Shown here piece by piece: positions 54,934 to 63,944 of a stretch of DNA of 64,000 nucleotides. The translations under genes and the position numbers were made by a program. Below the pieces are notes generated by a model. It worked only from the letters and a program-made list of their open reading frames with translations. It searched no databases and was not told the origin of the DNA. The DNA comes from DASQZK01 sp963732905 (GTDB lineage: Bacteria > Bacteroidota > Bacteroidia > Bacteroidales > GCA-2748055), in the NCBI GenBank assembly GCA_963732905.1, contig CAVTBM010000004.1, positions 124,001 to 188,000 on the forward strand, written 5' to 3'. Within the stretch, counting starts at the first letter, position 1; each line of letters opens with the position of its first letter.

Positions 54934-56334
54934 TTATTTTCCTGCTATTCCGCTGATCTTAAAAACATATGCCAGCTCATAATTATCCGGTGACAGCTGG
55001 GGAAGAACGATGACCATATTCCCGCTTTGTCTCTTAACGGATACCGGCTTGTCCATCCCAAGCAGGGTGACATCAGTGTTTTTCAAATTGCCAAGTCCTT
55101 TCAACACAATATTCTCCTCCGGCCATTCTGTGCAAAGCACATAAAGATCATTATTCTTCCTGGTAAAAAAGACCGTCTTGTTGGTTTCCGGATTGATGGA
55201 GAGATCAGCTTTACGGGTAATAAATCGCCGGGTATCGTAAATAGCTTCCCCGTTTACACTAAGCCATTTTCCCATATCAAGAAGACGTTGCTGCATGATG
55301 ACCGGAATGGTTCCGTCAGCGGTCGGTCCAATATCAAGAAGCAGGTTCCCTCCTGCCGACACGGTTGAAATAAGGATTTTGATGAGCTGCTTTGAGCTGG
55401 AATAACTGTCAAGGTTTTCGGCCCTGTTATATCCGAAGGACGTGCCTATACCACGGCATTCTTCCCATGGATGTGCCATTGAACCTCCATCAGCTTCCTT
55501 TTCATCGACCAGTCCGTATTCTGTGGTATAGAAGCCTCCATGCTTACCCCTCGTTTCACTCCCCCACCGGTCATTGACCACCACATTTTCCTTTACAGGA
55601 GATTCGTTGTAGAGCCATGCCAGAAATTGTGCACTTTTCCACTGCTGACTTGTTTTTTCCCATTCACCATCTGTCCAGAGAATATCCGGTTTATAACTGG
55701 TAACCAGATCCTTCATCTGCGGTAACATGTGCTCATCAACATAATTGGTAAATTCTTTCTTGTATAACGGATTGTACCATTCATAAAGTGAATAGTAAAA
55801 TCCCATATGCAGCCCCTCTTTTTTTACGGCAGCAGACAAGTCCCCACAGAGATCGCGATGTGGTCCCACATCAACACTGTTCCAGTTCCAACTCTGGGCA
55901 CTGGGCCACAAAGTAAATCCTTCATGGTGTTTCGAGGTCAGCACCACATATTTAGCACCCGATTCTTTAAACAGTTCCGCCCATTGCACAGGATTAAACA
56001 ATTGAGCCTTAAATTCCGGGGCAAAATCCTGATATTGGAAGTCAGGCCCATAGTTCTTCAGGTGAAACTGTTGAAAATATTTCTGTACCGGACTTTTCTC
56101 AGTAAGCCTGTTCCAGTACCATTCTGCATACTTATTATAAACTGAGATACTGTCGCCCGTGGGGGCCCATGAGGGAACCGAATATACACCCCAGTGAATG
56201 AAAATACCGAATTTAGCATTTTGCCACCATTGAGGAACCGGTCGGTTATCGATTGATGCCCATGCAGGTTGATAATTCTGACTGAAAGCACTGCAGGACA
56301 CCAACAGAAGTGCTAATATTATATTCTTTTTCAT
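54934..56334 (-). CDS. GH29 alpha-L-fucosidase, secreted
   Basis: 466 residues with signal peptide (MKKNIILALLLVSCSAFSQ). Strong family signatures: WWQNAKFGIFIHWGVYSVPS, YVVLTSKHHEGFTLWPS, GPHRDLCGDL and MGFYYSLYEW. The nucleophile is Asp222 in DILWTDGEW, the classical W-x-D-G form, unlike the first GH29 of this locus. Removes terminal fucose. Divergent from the GH5/GH42-like gene at 56719, sharing an intergenic region that holds motif copy B. Confidence 0.95.
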   Translation of the reverse strand: MKKNIILALLLVSCSAFSQNYQPAWASIDNRPVPQWWQNAKFGIFIHWGVYSVPSWAPTGDSISVYNKYAEWYWNRLTEKSPVQKYFQQFHLKNYGPDFQYQDFAPEFKAQLFNPVQWAELFKESGAKYVVLTSKHHEGFTLWPSAQSWNWNSVDVGPHRDLCGDLSAAVKKEGLHMGFYYSLYEWYNPLYKKEFTNYVDEHMLPQMKDLVTSYKPDILWTDGEWEKTSQQWKSAQFLAWLYNESPVKENVVVNDRWGSETRGKHGGFYTTEYGLVDEKEADGGSMAHPWEECRGIGTSFGYNRAENLDSYSSSKQLIKILISTVSAGGNLLLDIGPTADGTIPVIMQQRLLDMGKWLSVNGEAIYDTRRFITRKADLSINPETNKTVFFTRKNNDLYVLCTEWPEENIVLKGLGNLKNTDVTLLGMDKPVSVKRQSGNMVIVLPQLSPDNYELAYVFKISGIAGK

Positions 56335-56718
56335 AAAGATAAATTTGAGATATTAACGAAATTTTGATGCTCTTGTGATTAGTTAAATCACTGAATTATT
56401 GCCTCTTTTTTATCAGCTATACAAGTATAATTCTTTTCTCAGCATTGAGCAATATTCTTCCTCGTCAGAATGAATTTTGGACAATTGTTACCCCCATTAT
56501 GAGAAAATAATCCACTGACTGCTTCGGACAATTTTCCTACATTGTTTAAAATATGTCAGGTCGAAATCTGATGTTTCCATGCATTGCATAATTTGGTCAT
56601 GGACTTCATGCCCCGACAGGAGATTCTTTCAATGAATACGAGAATTATTCAATACGAGAATATGAGAAATATTATTCTTTTCTGTATGCCGTTTGTTAAC
56701 CAGGTTTAACAATGTACC
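56335..56718. other. Divergent regulatory region
   Basis: 384 bases between the minus-strand fucosidase operon and the plus-strand GH5/GH42-like gene. It contains the 27-base motif copy B and a direct repeat GGACAATT (56479-56486 and 56527-56534) on either side of it. No coding frame is supported. Confidence 0.5.
56489..56515 (+). promoter_or_regulatory. Shared 27-base motif, copy B
   Basis: Reads TACCCCC, then ATGAGAAAATAATCCAC at 56499-56515. 23 of 27 bases equal copy C and 20 equal copy A, with no gaps. It is 204 bases before the GH5/GH42-like ATG and 155 bases before the divergent GH29 ATG, so it could serve both. Confidence 0.55.
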
Positions 56719-58719
56719 ATGAAATCTCACACAATGAATATAAGACGCTTTTCATTTTTCATCCTTGCTCTTTTTATAAGCCATTCAACATTTTGTCAGC
56801 CAACCTGGGGTACCCAGGAAAGATACATCACGAAAAATAAAAAACAGGTTTATTTAAGTGGTGTGAATTATATCATTTCCGACCATTGGTTAATCAATCT
56901 GCCAAACCTGTCAAAAGAAGATATGGACAGTGACATGGCAGCGCTGGCAAACGCAGGCGTTAATCACATCAGGTTTTTTCCTTTGTGGTCTGTTGTTCAG
57001 CCTGAAATCGGCAGGCTGGATGAAAACGTATTAAAAAAGCTGGATATGCTCACTGAAAGTGCCGGGAAATATAACATTTCGATGCAACTTGCACCTCTAA
57101 CCGGGTGGATGTCCGGTGCTGTGTTCCTGCCAGGGTGGGCAAATGGAGATATTTTCAGGGATCCGAAGATCATTGAAGGAGAGATATTTTTGTGCAAGAC
57201 CATCGCCAGACGCTATGCGGGCAATCCGACCATTTTAGGTTATGACTTCGGAAATGAACTAAATGTGCTTGCTTCAAAAATAGAGGAAACTACAGGCAGG
57301 GCATATACCCGGGATGAGATCGCAACCTGGATGAAGAAGATTTATTCTGCTTTGAAGCAAGCCGATAGCGATAAACTGGTTACCAATGGCATTGGAACGG
57401 GATATGACAATCTTTTTGATATCAGAATTATAAGCCCGAATGTTGACTATATGGCTCCCCACTCATACGCGTATTTTATGGGGACAAGCAAACTGGATCC
57501 CTGGTATGGTCAGAGGACAACCTACAGCACCAATTTTATTGTTTCCTGGTGTGAGATGATGGGAAAACCATCGCTAGTGCAGGAAATCGGTTGCTCTGAA
57601 TCCTGGTTGCCCGATTCCAAAATCGGCGATTATCTCCGTCTCAATTATATGAGTGCCTGGGCTGACGGAGCAGCAGGATTTTTATGGTGGAGTTCACATA
57701 ATATTGATACGACCACTCACCTCAAAGCCGGCGATATGGTCCTGTCCATGTCGGGGCCTTCTTTTCAAAACGGAAGGTTTAGCTCCCTGGAATATAAAAT
57801 GGGTCTTCTGAATACGGATAATACTCCGAAAGCCTGCACAAGTTCATTCACGGAGAGCGTTAAAACAGTCAGTGATCTGGGTTTATCATGGATTGATGAA
57901 GTACCCGTTTGCTATATCATCGTTCCGGATAATCAAAGTTTTGATGAGCTGCTCCATAAATATATTACGGCATACGCATTCGCTAAGCAAGCCCATTTTG
58001 ACGTTAAAATTTGCTACCAGGGATTACCCGTACCCCATGATGCCTCGGCAGTTATTATTCCGGGGTTAAAACTGAACACGGAAGCCATCGCATCGATCAT
58101 GAAATATCTTATTGAAGGCGGTGTAGTATATCAGTCGTATGAAAACGATTTTGGAAATTTCATTACCACAGGAAAGGATACCCTTATTCACGATCCTGCC
58201 CTGCTCGTTACACACCCGGTGGGCAATATGGAGTATTACCAGAAGTTAAACGCCTCTGCATCCATAAGATTCAGGAAAGCTGCCTGTACTTGGCCCGCTA
58301 AATCTCACATCATCATTCAGCCTGATGTAACTGGAAAGAATAAGGCCGGAGATGGTGTCTTCTTTTCACAGCCGGTTGGTAAAGGGACATATTATTACTT
58401 TTCGGGAGATGTTGAGACCTCATTCTCAGAGATCTATAACCCATGGGAAAGTACCAACTTTGAGCTTTTGTACACTTCCATTAAACCCGAAAGGGATTTC
58501 GAAATTGACAACAAGTACGTCGAGTATTATAATAAAACCGACGGAAAAAACCGGATGGTGCTCCTTCTTAATCACTCGGAAAAGTACCAGAATGTCACGA
58601 TCCGTTCCAAAGATTCCCATGACCTGATCAATTTTGAAACCAAAAAGGACCTCGGCTCGGGAAAAGAGGTAACTTTACTGATGAGACCGGCCGAAGTGCT
58701 GGTAATTCATATTTTATAG
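56719..58719 (+). CDS. GH5/GH42-like TIM-barrel glycosidase, copy 1
   Basis: 666 residues with signal peptide (SFFILALFISHSTFCQ); start at 56719 or the ATG at 56734. The N-terminal TIM barrel shows clan GH-A features: VYLSGVNYIISDHWLINLPN, the acid/base Glu180 in GYDFGNELN and the likely nucleophile Glu289 in LVQEIG. From about residue 400 a second domain (VPVCYIIVPDNQSFDELLHK, ASAVIIPGLKL, GGVVYQSYEND) resembles the beta-galactosidase trimerisation fold of GH42 and GH164. A beta-sandwich ends it. Beta-mannosidase, galactosidase or a new activity are all possible. 40-45 percent-like similarity to the copy at 61742 is evident by eye, not measured. Confidence 0.8.
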   Translation: MKSHTMNIRRFSFFILALFISHSTFCQPTWGTQERYITKNKKQVYLSGVNYIISDHWLINLPNLSKEDMDSDMAALANAGVNHIRFFPLWSVVQPEIGRLDENVLKKLDMLTESAGKYNISMQLAPLTGWMSGAVFLPGWANGDIFRDPKIIEGEIFLCKTIARRYAGNPTILGYDFGNELNVLASKIEETTGRAYTRDEIATWMKKIYSALKQADSDKLVTNGIGTGYDNLFDIRIISPNVDYMAPHSYAYFMGTSKLDPWYGQRTTYSTNFIVSWCEMMGKPSLVQEIGCSESWLPDSKIGDYLRLNYMSAWADGAAGFLWWSSHNIDTTTHLKAGDMVLSMSGPSFQNGRFSSLEYKMGLLNTDNTPKACTSSFTESVKTVSDLGLSWIDEVPVCYIIVPDNQSFDELLHKYITAYAFAKQAHFDVKICYQGLPVPHDASAVIIPGLKLNTEAIASIMKYLIEGGVVYQSYENDFGNFITTGKDTLIHDPALLVTHPVGNMEYYQKLNASASIRFRKAACTWPAKSHIIIQPDVTGKNKAGDGVFFSQPVGKGTYYYFSGDVETSFSEIYNPWESTNFELLYTSIKPERDFEIDNKYVEYYNKTDGKNRMVLLLNHSEKYQNVTIRSKDSHDLINFETKKDLGSGKEVTLLMRPAEVLVIHIL

Positions 58720-58897
58720 AACTGTATGATCACCTGAAGTGAGTAAATCAGGAATCAAATGAGTGAGAAACATCAAAACGGAACGTCTGGAAATATGTAT
58801 TGTGAAGGTCGCTTCAACTGTATGACATTTTGGATCCTTATCAAACAGACACTGATTTAAACTATAGCTTAGTCCCGACAAATGTAAATTTTTGGAA

Positions 58898-59827
58898 ATG
58901 ATGAGAATAACATTGGTGATATTGCTGATCGCCTTCTTCGGTGACCACGCTTATGCCCAGAAACAAAAAGTATGGATTGATGCCGATACCGGAAATGAAA
59001 CCGATGATGTTTTTGCCATCGTCCGTCTTCTGGCAGAACCTTCCATTGAGCTTACCGGAGTAAGTTCAGCTCATTTCAATAATCCCGATCTGCTGGTGTT
59101 CGAAAAGTGGAACCAGTACCCGACTAAAAACATCAACACCGTTGAAATCAGCCAAATGCTCAATGAAGAAATTCTCGGTGTGATGCACAAAATGTCTGTT
59201 CCGCATCCGATAGGGGCCGACCGCCAGATTGGAAGGGCATGGGGAGGTTCGGAACCCCGTGATTCCCCAGCTGCGGAGCAACTCATCAAAACAGTTAAGA
59301 ACCTCAGGCAAAATGAAAAACTGGATGTGATCTGCACAGGAGCTTTGACAAATTTAGCCTCTGCCATTCAAATGGATACTTCTATCATCCCCCGTATAAG
59401 ATGTTACATTTTAGGAGCAAGGTACAATATCATAAAAGGAGCCTGGGATAAGAATGAGTTCAATATCCGTAATGATCTGAATGCCTTTGACTACATCCTT
59501 GATACGCCGAAACTGAATATAACCGTCATGCCTGTGAATACGGCATTGCCGTTTCAGATGCAGAGAGATTCTCTTTATGCCGGAATAAACCAGGATTCAC
59601 CTCCTCAGAATCTTCTGAAAAAACGATGGGAAGAGACAAATCCCGGCGACACAATCCGTGTGTTGTGGGACCTGGCACTGGTTGAAGCTTACCTGCAACC
59701 CGACCTGGTCAATACCGTTGACGTTCAGGCTCCTCCCGAAAATAAGGACCGGCTGATCAGGATCTATTCAAAAATAAATACGGGCGAACTGTTACAGGAT
59801 TTCTGGCAGGTTATTAAAGCGCTTTGA
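58898..59827 (+). CDS. Secreted nucleoside-hydrolase-like protein
   Basis: About 309 residues. The start is ATG 58898 or 58901 (the frame opens with TTG at 58892), giving signal peptide MRITLVILLIAFFGDHAYAQ. The calcium-binding N-terminal motif of inosine-uridine nucleoside hydrolases appears as WIDADTGNETDDVFAIVRLL (canonical D-T-D-x-G-x-D-D). Other family parts are LDVICTGALTNLASAI and the region around FNIRNDLNAFDYIL. Secretion and position between glycosidases suggest that the substrate may be a glycoside or ADP-ribose-like compound and not a salvage nucleoside. Confidence 0.8.
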   Translation: MMRITLVILLIAFFGDHAYAQKQKVWIDADTGNETDDVFAIVRLLAEPSIELTGVSSAHFNNPDLLVFEKWNQYPTKNINTVEISQMLNEEILGVMHKMSVPHPIGADRQIGRAWGGSEPRDSPAAEQLIKTVKNLRQNEKLDVICTGALTNLASAIQMDTSIIPRIRCYILGARYNIIKGAWDKNEFNIRNDLNAFDYILDTPKLNITVMPVNTALPFQMQRDSLYAGINQDSPPQNLLKKRWEETNPGDTIRVLWDLALVEAYLQPDLVNTVDVQAPPENKDRLIRIYSKINTGELLQDFWQVIKAL

Positions 59828-59879
59828 AACTGTTAAATACATCGAACCCGTTTTATGACATAACCAAATACCTACTCCA

Positions 59880-61241
59880 ATGAAAATAACCATTTATCTT
59901 GGAAGTATCTTCATGATTTTTTCTTACAGTCTGCTGAATGCCCAGGCTGTGAATAAATCAGAAATTGAAAAGGAATACCTTACCAAAGCCAGGGAGAACA
60001 TTGAAAAATTCAGAAAGAGTGATGCTTCGATCGTTCTTCTGGATAATAGCGGCAAACCGCTTAAAAATATTCAGGTTGAATTGAACCAGGTCTCCCAGGA
60101 TTTCCTGTTTGGAAATCTGGCCTTCGATCTTGTCAGGTCCGGGAAAGAAGGGCTTTACAAGGAAGAGGAATTTAAAGAAAGATTTAAAGCGCTTTTTAAC
60201 TATGCCATATTACCCTTTTACTGGCCCTCCTATGAAAGTACGCCGGGCAAGCCTCATTGGGAGATTGCCCAGGACGTCGCTGACTGGTGCAGGGAAAACG
60301 GTATAACCTGTAAAGGACACCCCCTGGCCTGGACCGGACCGTCGGGTACACCGCGCTGGCTTCTGAAACTGCCTCCGGAAACGGCAACCGACATGTTAAA
60401 GGCAAGGATCACGGAGAACGTGACCGGTTTCAAGGGTGAGATCAATATATGGGATGTGGTGAACGAAGCGGTAAATACAGTCACCTGGGACCAGGCTTTA
60501 CAGGATAAAACTAATTCCGATGCTTTTCGCTATAACCTGACGGACTATTCGTTGGATGAGACCGCATCATGGGTCGAAAAATGTTTCAAATGGGCCAATG
60601 AGGCTAATCCCGACGGGACGTACATCTTAAATGAATTTTCTATTTTCTCCAGACCTGAAATCCGTGAAAGGTTTTTTGACCTTGTCAAAGAATTGCAAAA
60701 GAGGAATACGCCAGTAAAAGGCATTGGCATCCAGGCACATGAACCCCGTGAGATGTGGTTCTCACCTGAAGAAATTGACAAGACCCTCGACATGTATTCG
60801 GAATTAAATCTTCCTATACATATCACAGAATATATACCACAATCATCGGGTAAAGACATCACCGGCTGGCGGGACGGGAAATGGACAGAAGAGACTCAGG
60901 CGGAATCGGCAGTCCAGTTTTATACGCTGGCCTTCGGGCATCCGTCGGTGGTGTCCATCAACTGGTGGGGTTTAAGTGACAGGGACATCTGGCTGAAAGG
61001 TGGCGGACTGCTCGATGAGGAGTATAATCCCAAACCGGTTTACACCCAACTGAAAAAACTTATCAGGGAAGACTGGATGACGAAACATGTTCAGCTTAAA
61101 ACGGATACACAGGGCCGGATAAATTTCAGAGGATTTCAAGGCAATTATAATGTGCTGGTGACCCTTCCCGATGGCAGCCGGAAAACCCTGACCATTCATG
61201 TTCGTGCCAATGAAGCGAATGCCTGGGATTTCACTTTATAG
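59880..61241 (+). CDS. GH10 family endo-beta-xylanase-like enzyme
   Basis: 453 residues with signal peptide (MKITIYLGSIFMIFSYSLLN then AQ). The GH10 barrel is clear: NYAILPFYWPSYESTPGKPH, CKGHPLAWTGPSGTPRWL, acid/base Glu196 in WDVVNEAVN and nucleophile Glu317 in HITEYIP, then SINWWGLSDRDIWLKGGGLL. Two short beta modules flank the barrel (DASIVLLDNSGKPLKNIQVE and the C-terminal GFQGNYNVLVTLPDGSR). Typical GH10 enzymes cut xylan; some relatives act on other beta-linked chains. It lies 52 bases after the nucleoside-hydrolase-like gene. Confidence 0.92.
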   Translation: MKITIYLGSIFMIFSYSLLNAQAVNKSEIEKEYLTKARENIEKFRKSDASIVLLDNSGKPLKNIQVELNQVSQDFLFGNLAFDLVRSGKEGLYKEEEFKERFKALFNYAILPFYWPSYESTPGKPHWEIAQDVADWCRENGITCKGHPLAWTGPSGTPRWLLKLPPETATDMLKARITENVTGFKGEINIWDVVNEAVNTVTWDQALQDKTNSDAFRYNLTDYSLDETASWVEKCFKWANEANPDGTYILNEFSIFSRPEIRERFFDLVKELQKRNTPVKGIGIQAHEPREMWFSPEEIDKTLDMYSELNLPIHITEYIPQSSGKDITGWRDGKWTEETQAESAVQFYTLAFGHPSVVSINWWGLSDRDIWLKGGGLLDEEYNPKPVYTQLKKLIREDWMTKHVQLKTDTQGRINFRGFQGNYNVLVTLPDGSRKTLTIHVRANEANAWDFTL

Positions 61242-61341
61242 GATGAAAGCATGAATTGCTTAGAAGGCCAACGTTGAGACGGCCAATTTGGACGTCTCCT
61301 TTTAAGCCTCTAATCCCTGTCTCAAAATCTGCCACGGAAAA

Positions 61342-61461
61342 ATGAAACAAAACATCTTTCTTATTGTCGGTATTTTAATGAATCTCACATCACTGAAAGC
61401 ACAGGTGGTTGATACGATCATTAAAGAATTGCCTTCTTATATTTCCGTTCTTACCATATAG
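61342..61461 (+). pseudogene. Remnant of a secreted protein gene (signal peptide only)
   Basis: ATG at 61342 gives MKQNIFLIVGILMNLTSLKA then QVVDTIIKELPSYISVLTI and stop, 39 residues. A normal signal peptide and mature start but no domain. Continued reading in other frames gives nothing coherent. Probably a deleted glycosidase gene between GH10 and GH5/GH42-like copy 2. Bases 61462-61595 hold nothing else. Confidence 0.5.
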
Positions 61462-61595
61462 GGGAAGCAGCGCAGGCAGGGGCATCCTGATTTTTGATAC
61501 AGGCCAATATCAGAAAAATAAATAACCGCCGGTGAACTTCAAAGTTGTATACTCTATCTGGTAAGGCACCACAGATTTGTTAAATGAACGACCCG

Positions 61596-61622
61596 TACCC
61601 GGATAATGAGAAAATAATCTAC
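61596..61622 (+). promoter_or_regulatory. Shared 27-base motif, copy C
   Basis: Reads TACCCGG, then ATGAGAAAATAATCTAC at 61606-61622, 120 bases before the ATG at 61742. Equal to copy B at 23 of 27 positions. Confidence 0.55.
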
Positions 61623-61741
61623 TTATCTGAGACCATTATTCCCTAATTTGCAAATCAAGGAATTTACACGGAGAAAGCGGGATGCTTACCGGTAAAGTCC
61701 TTCCGTCGGGGAAACAGTTATTCACTTTTTCACTAAGCGCC

Positions 61742-63712
61742 ATGAACAAAATATCTACCCTCATATTCATTGCTCTTTTATGCAGCCCGGTAATAACATA
61801 CGCTCAAAACAAATGGACCGTTAGCCGGAATTATATCCTGCTGAATGATACGGCCCTTTTTCTGAACGGGGTAAATTATGTTCCGCCACTTCACTGGATG
61901 ATGATGCTTGAAGACTGGGATGAAAGTCAGGCAGAAAAAGATATTGCCGGAATGAAAAGCATCGGGGTAAAATGTGTGCGTTTTTTTCCATTGTGGAATA
62001 TCGTACAACCCGCGCCTGATAAGTTGAATGAAAAAGTTATGCAGCGAATCGACCGGGTCCTGGAATTAGGTGCGAAGTATGGAATGTTTTTCCAGATTAC
62101 ACCGATTACGGGATGGATGTCAGGAGGAACATTTCTTCCGGACTGGGCACTGGGTAACGTTTTTACAGATCCGGAAATTATTGAAGGTGAAAAATTCCTG
62201 GTACGGGAATTTGCAAAGCGGTATAAAGACAACCCTGCCCTGGAGGGATTTGATTTTGGGAACGAGATCAATGTCCTGGTAGACCAGATGAAGCTGGAAG
62301 TTACCCCGGATGATATCGACAAATGGATGCATACTATCTACTCTGCTTTCAAAGAGGGTGCTCCGGATGCCATTATTACCAACGGCATAGGTACCGGCTT
62401 TGATCCGTTTTTTAATATTGAAGCCATTAGCCGTTCCTGCGATTATATGTCGGTTCATTCCTATCCTTTCTTTCACGGGACGTCCCGTCTTGATCCGGGC
62501 ATCGGACAACGAACGCTGTACAGCGGGAACTTTATCTCTGAATGGGCTGCCATGGTTCATAAGCCTGTACTTTTGCAGGAAAATGGCTCGGCCAGGCCCG
62601 GTACTAACGCTGCACGTGGATTGCGTGTCTATTATATCAGCAGTTGGGCAGAAGGTGATGCCGGATATTTCTGGTGGGGTTCCCATATGGTTGACCGTGC
62701 ATATAAGATTAATACTCCGGGTTTAAGACCTGAATATTCGCTCAATAATATGAAATCCGGTGAGCTCGGAGCAGATAAAAGAATGGGACTTCTATCGACG
62801 GAAAATCTTCCTGAAGAAACCGGCAAGGCATACCAGGAATGCACCGGCTGGATTGATCAACTGGGTGAGGGATGGCAGGACCTGTTACCGGTTTGTTATA
62901 TTATCGTTCCCTACACAACGGAATTTCACAATACGATGCTCCGGTATATCACCCCTTTTGTGCTGGCGAAACAGGCCCATTTTGACGTAAAGATATTATG
63001 GGAAAACCAGGAAGTACCATCTGATGCCGCTGCAGTTGTGATCGCAGGCTTCCGCCTTTCCCCGGAAGGGAAAAGGCGGATCGGGCGATATCTAAAGAAA
63101 GGCGGAAAAGTCTACCAGTCATGGTATAATGACCTGGCTGAAAACATAAAGTTTTCAGATCGTCCTGAAATCTATATGGATTCATCGGTTTTAACCCTGT
63201 CTGAAGCCGCAAAAGAAACACGTGGAAAGCTTTCCGTCAGGATGATAAAAGATTCCATACGCAGCATTTCATTCAACAACCCGAAAGTAGTTTCTCTTAA
63301 TCAACCCCTGATCCTGAATGACGATAAAGACGGGTATAAAAATGTCTTCGTAAAAACCAGGGTTGGAAAAGGAACCTATTATTACCTGGGTGCGAATGTC
63401 GAAGAGTCGCTGGGTAAGCAGCGAAATCCCTGGGCTGCTGAGGACTCCTGGCTATTTTATGAGGCATTTCGTCCAAACACCGAATTTCAGGTCGATAACA
63501 AATACGTTGAATTCTTCCATAAGAAGCGTGGTTCGGAAGAGATCCTGGTTTTCATCAATCATGAAAATTCACCTCAAACCGTACCTGTGCATTCGGTTAA
63601 GCCTGTGAAACTTGAAGATGCCCTGGACAGCCAGGATTATGGAACCAATTCTGATTTCACTTTTCAGCTGGAACCTGCCGGGGTATTGTTTTTAAAAGTA
63701 ACCGGGAACTAA
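61742..63712 (+). CDS. GH5/GH42-like TIM-barrel glycosidase, copy 2
   Basis: 656 residues from the ATG at 61742 (MNKISTLIFIALLCSPVITY, signal peptide); the frame extends to 61682 without similarity. Same architecture as copy 1: LNGVNYVPPLHWMMMLEDWD, acid/base Glu175 in FDFGNEIN, nucleophile Glu280 in LLQENGS, trimerisation-like domain (LPVCYIIVPYTTEFHNTMLR, AAVVIAGFRL, GGKVYQSWYND) and C-terminal sandwich ending AGVLFLKV. The two copies are spread across the locus rather than tandem and share the upstream 27-base motif, which points to coordinated use on related linkages. Confidence 0.8.
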   Translation: MNKISTLIFIALLCSPVITYAQNKWTVSRNYILLNDTALFLNGVNYVPPLHWMMMLEDWDESQAEKDIAGMKSIGVKCVRFFPLWNIVQPAPDKLNEKVMQRIDRVLELGAKYGMFFQITPITGWMSGGTFLPDWALGNVFTDPEIIEGEKFLVREFAKRYKDNPALEGFDFGNEINVLVDQMKLEVTPDDIDKWMHTIYSAFKEGAPDAIITNGIGTGFDPFFNIEAISRSCDYMSVHSYPFFHGTSRLDPGIGQRTLYSGNFISEWAAMVHKPVLLQENGSARPGTNAARGLRVYYISSWAEGDAGYFWWGSHMVDRAYKINTPGLRPEYSLNNMKSGELGADKRMGLLSTENLPEETGKAYQECTGWIDQLGEGWQDLLPVCYIIVPYTTEFHNTMLRYITPFVLAKQAHFDVKILWENQEVPSDAAAVVIAGFRLSPEGKRRIGRYLKKGGKVYQSWYNDLAENIKFSDRPEIYMDSSVLTLSEAAKETRGKLSVRMIKDSIRSISFNNPKVVSLNQPLILNDDKDGYKNVFVKTRVGKGTYYYLGANVEESLGKQRNPWAAEDSWLFYEAFRPNTEFQVDNKYVEFFHKKRGSEEILVFINHENSPQTVPVHSVKPVKLEDALDSQDYGTNSDFTFQLEPAGVLFLKVTGN

Positions 63713-63944
63713 AGCATACCTGGGACATGAGATGATGTATTCCGTTATCCTTGTCCTGTAAAAAGATGAGGAGAAAAGATGCAGGTCCGCAATGAACATG
63801 GAAATAGCAAGGATTCCTGGAAGATAGACATAATCGGGTGGCGGCTTCCTGATCTGTCAAAATAGAATTAAAAAGAAATAACATTCCCAAATTGAAGATT
63901 TCCGGAACAGGATTATCGTTAAATGTTATCTAATCTGACCCGTC

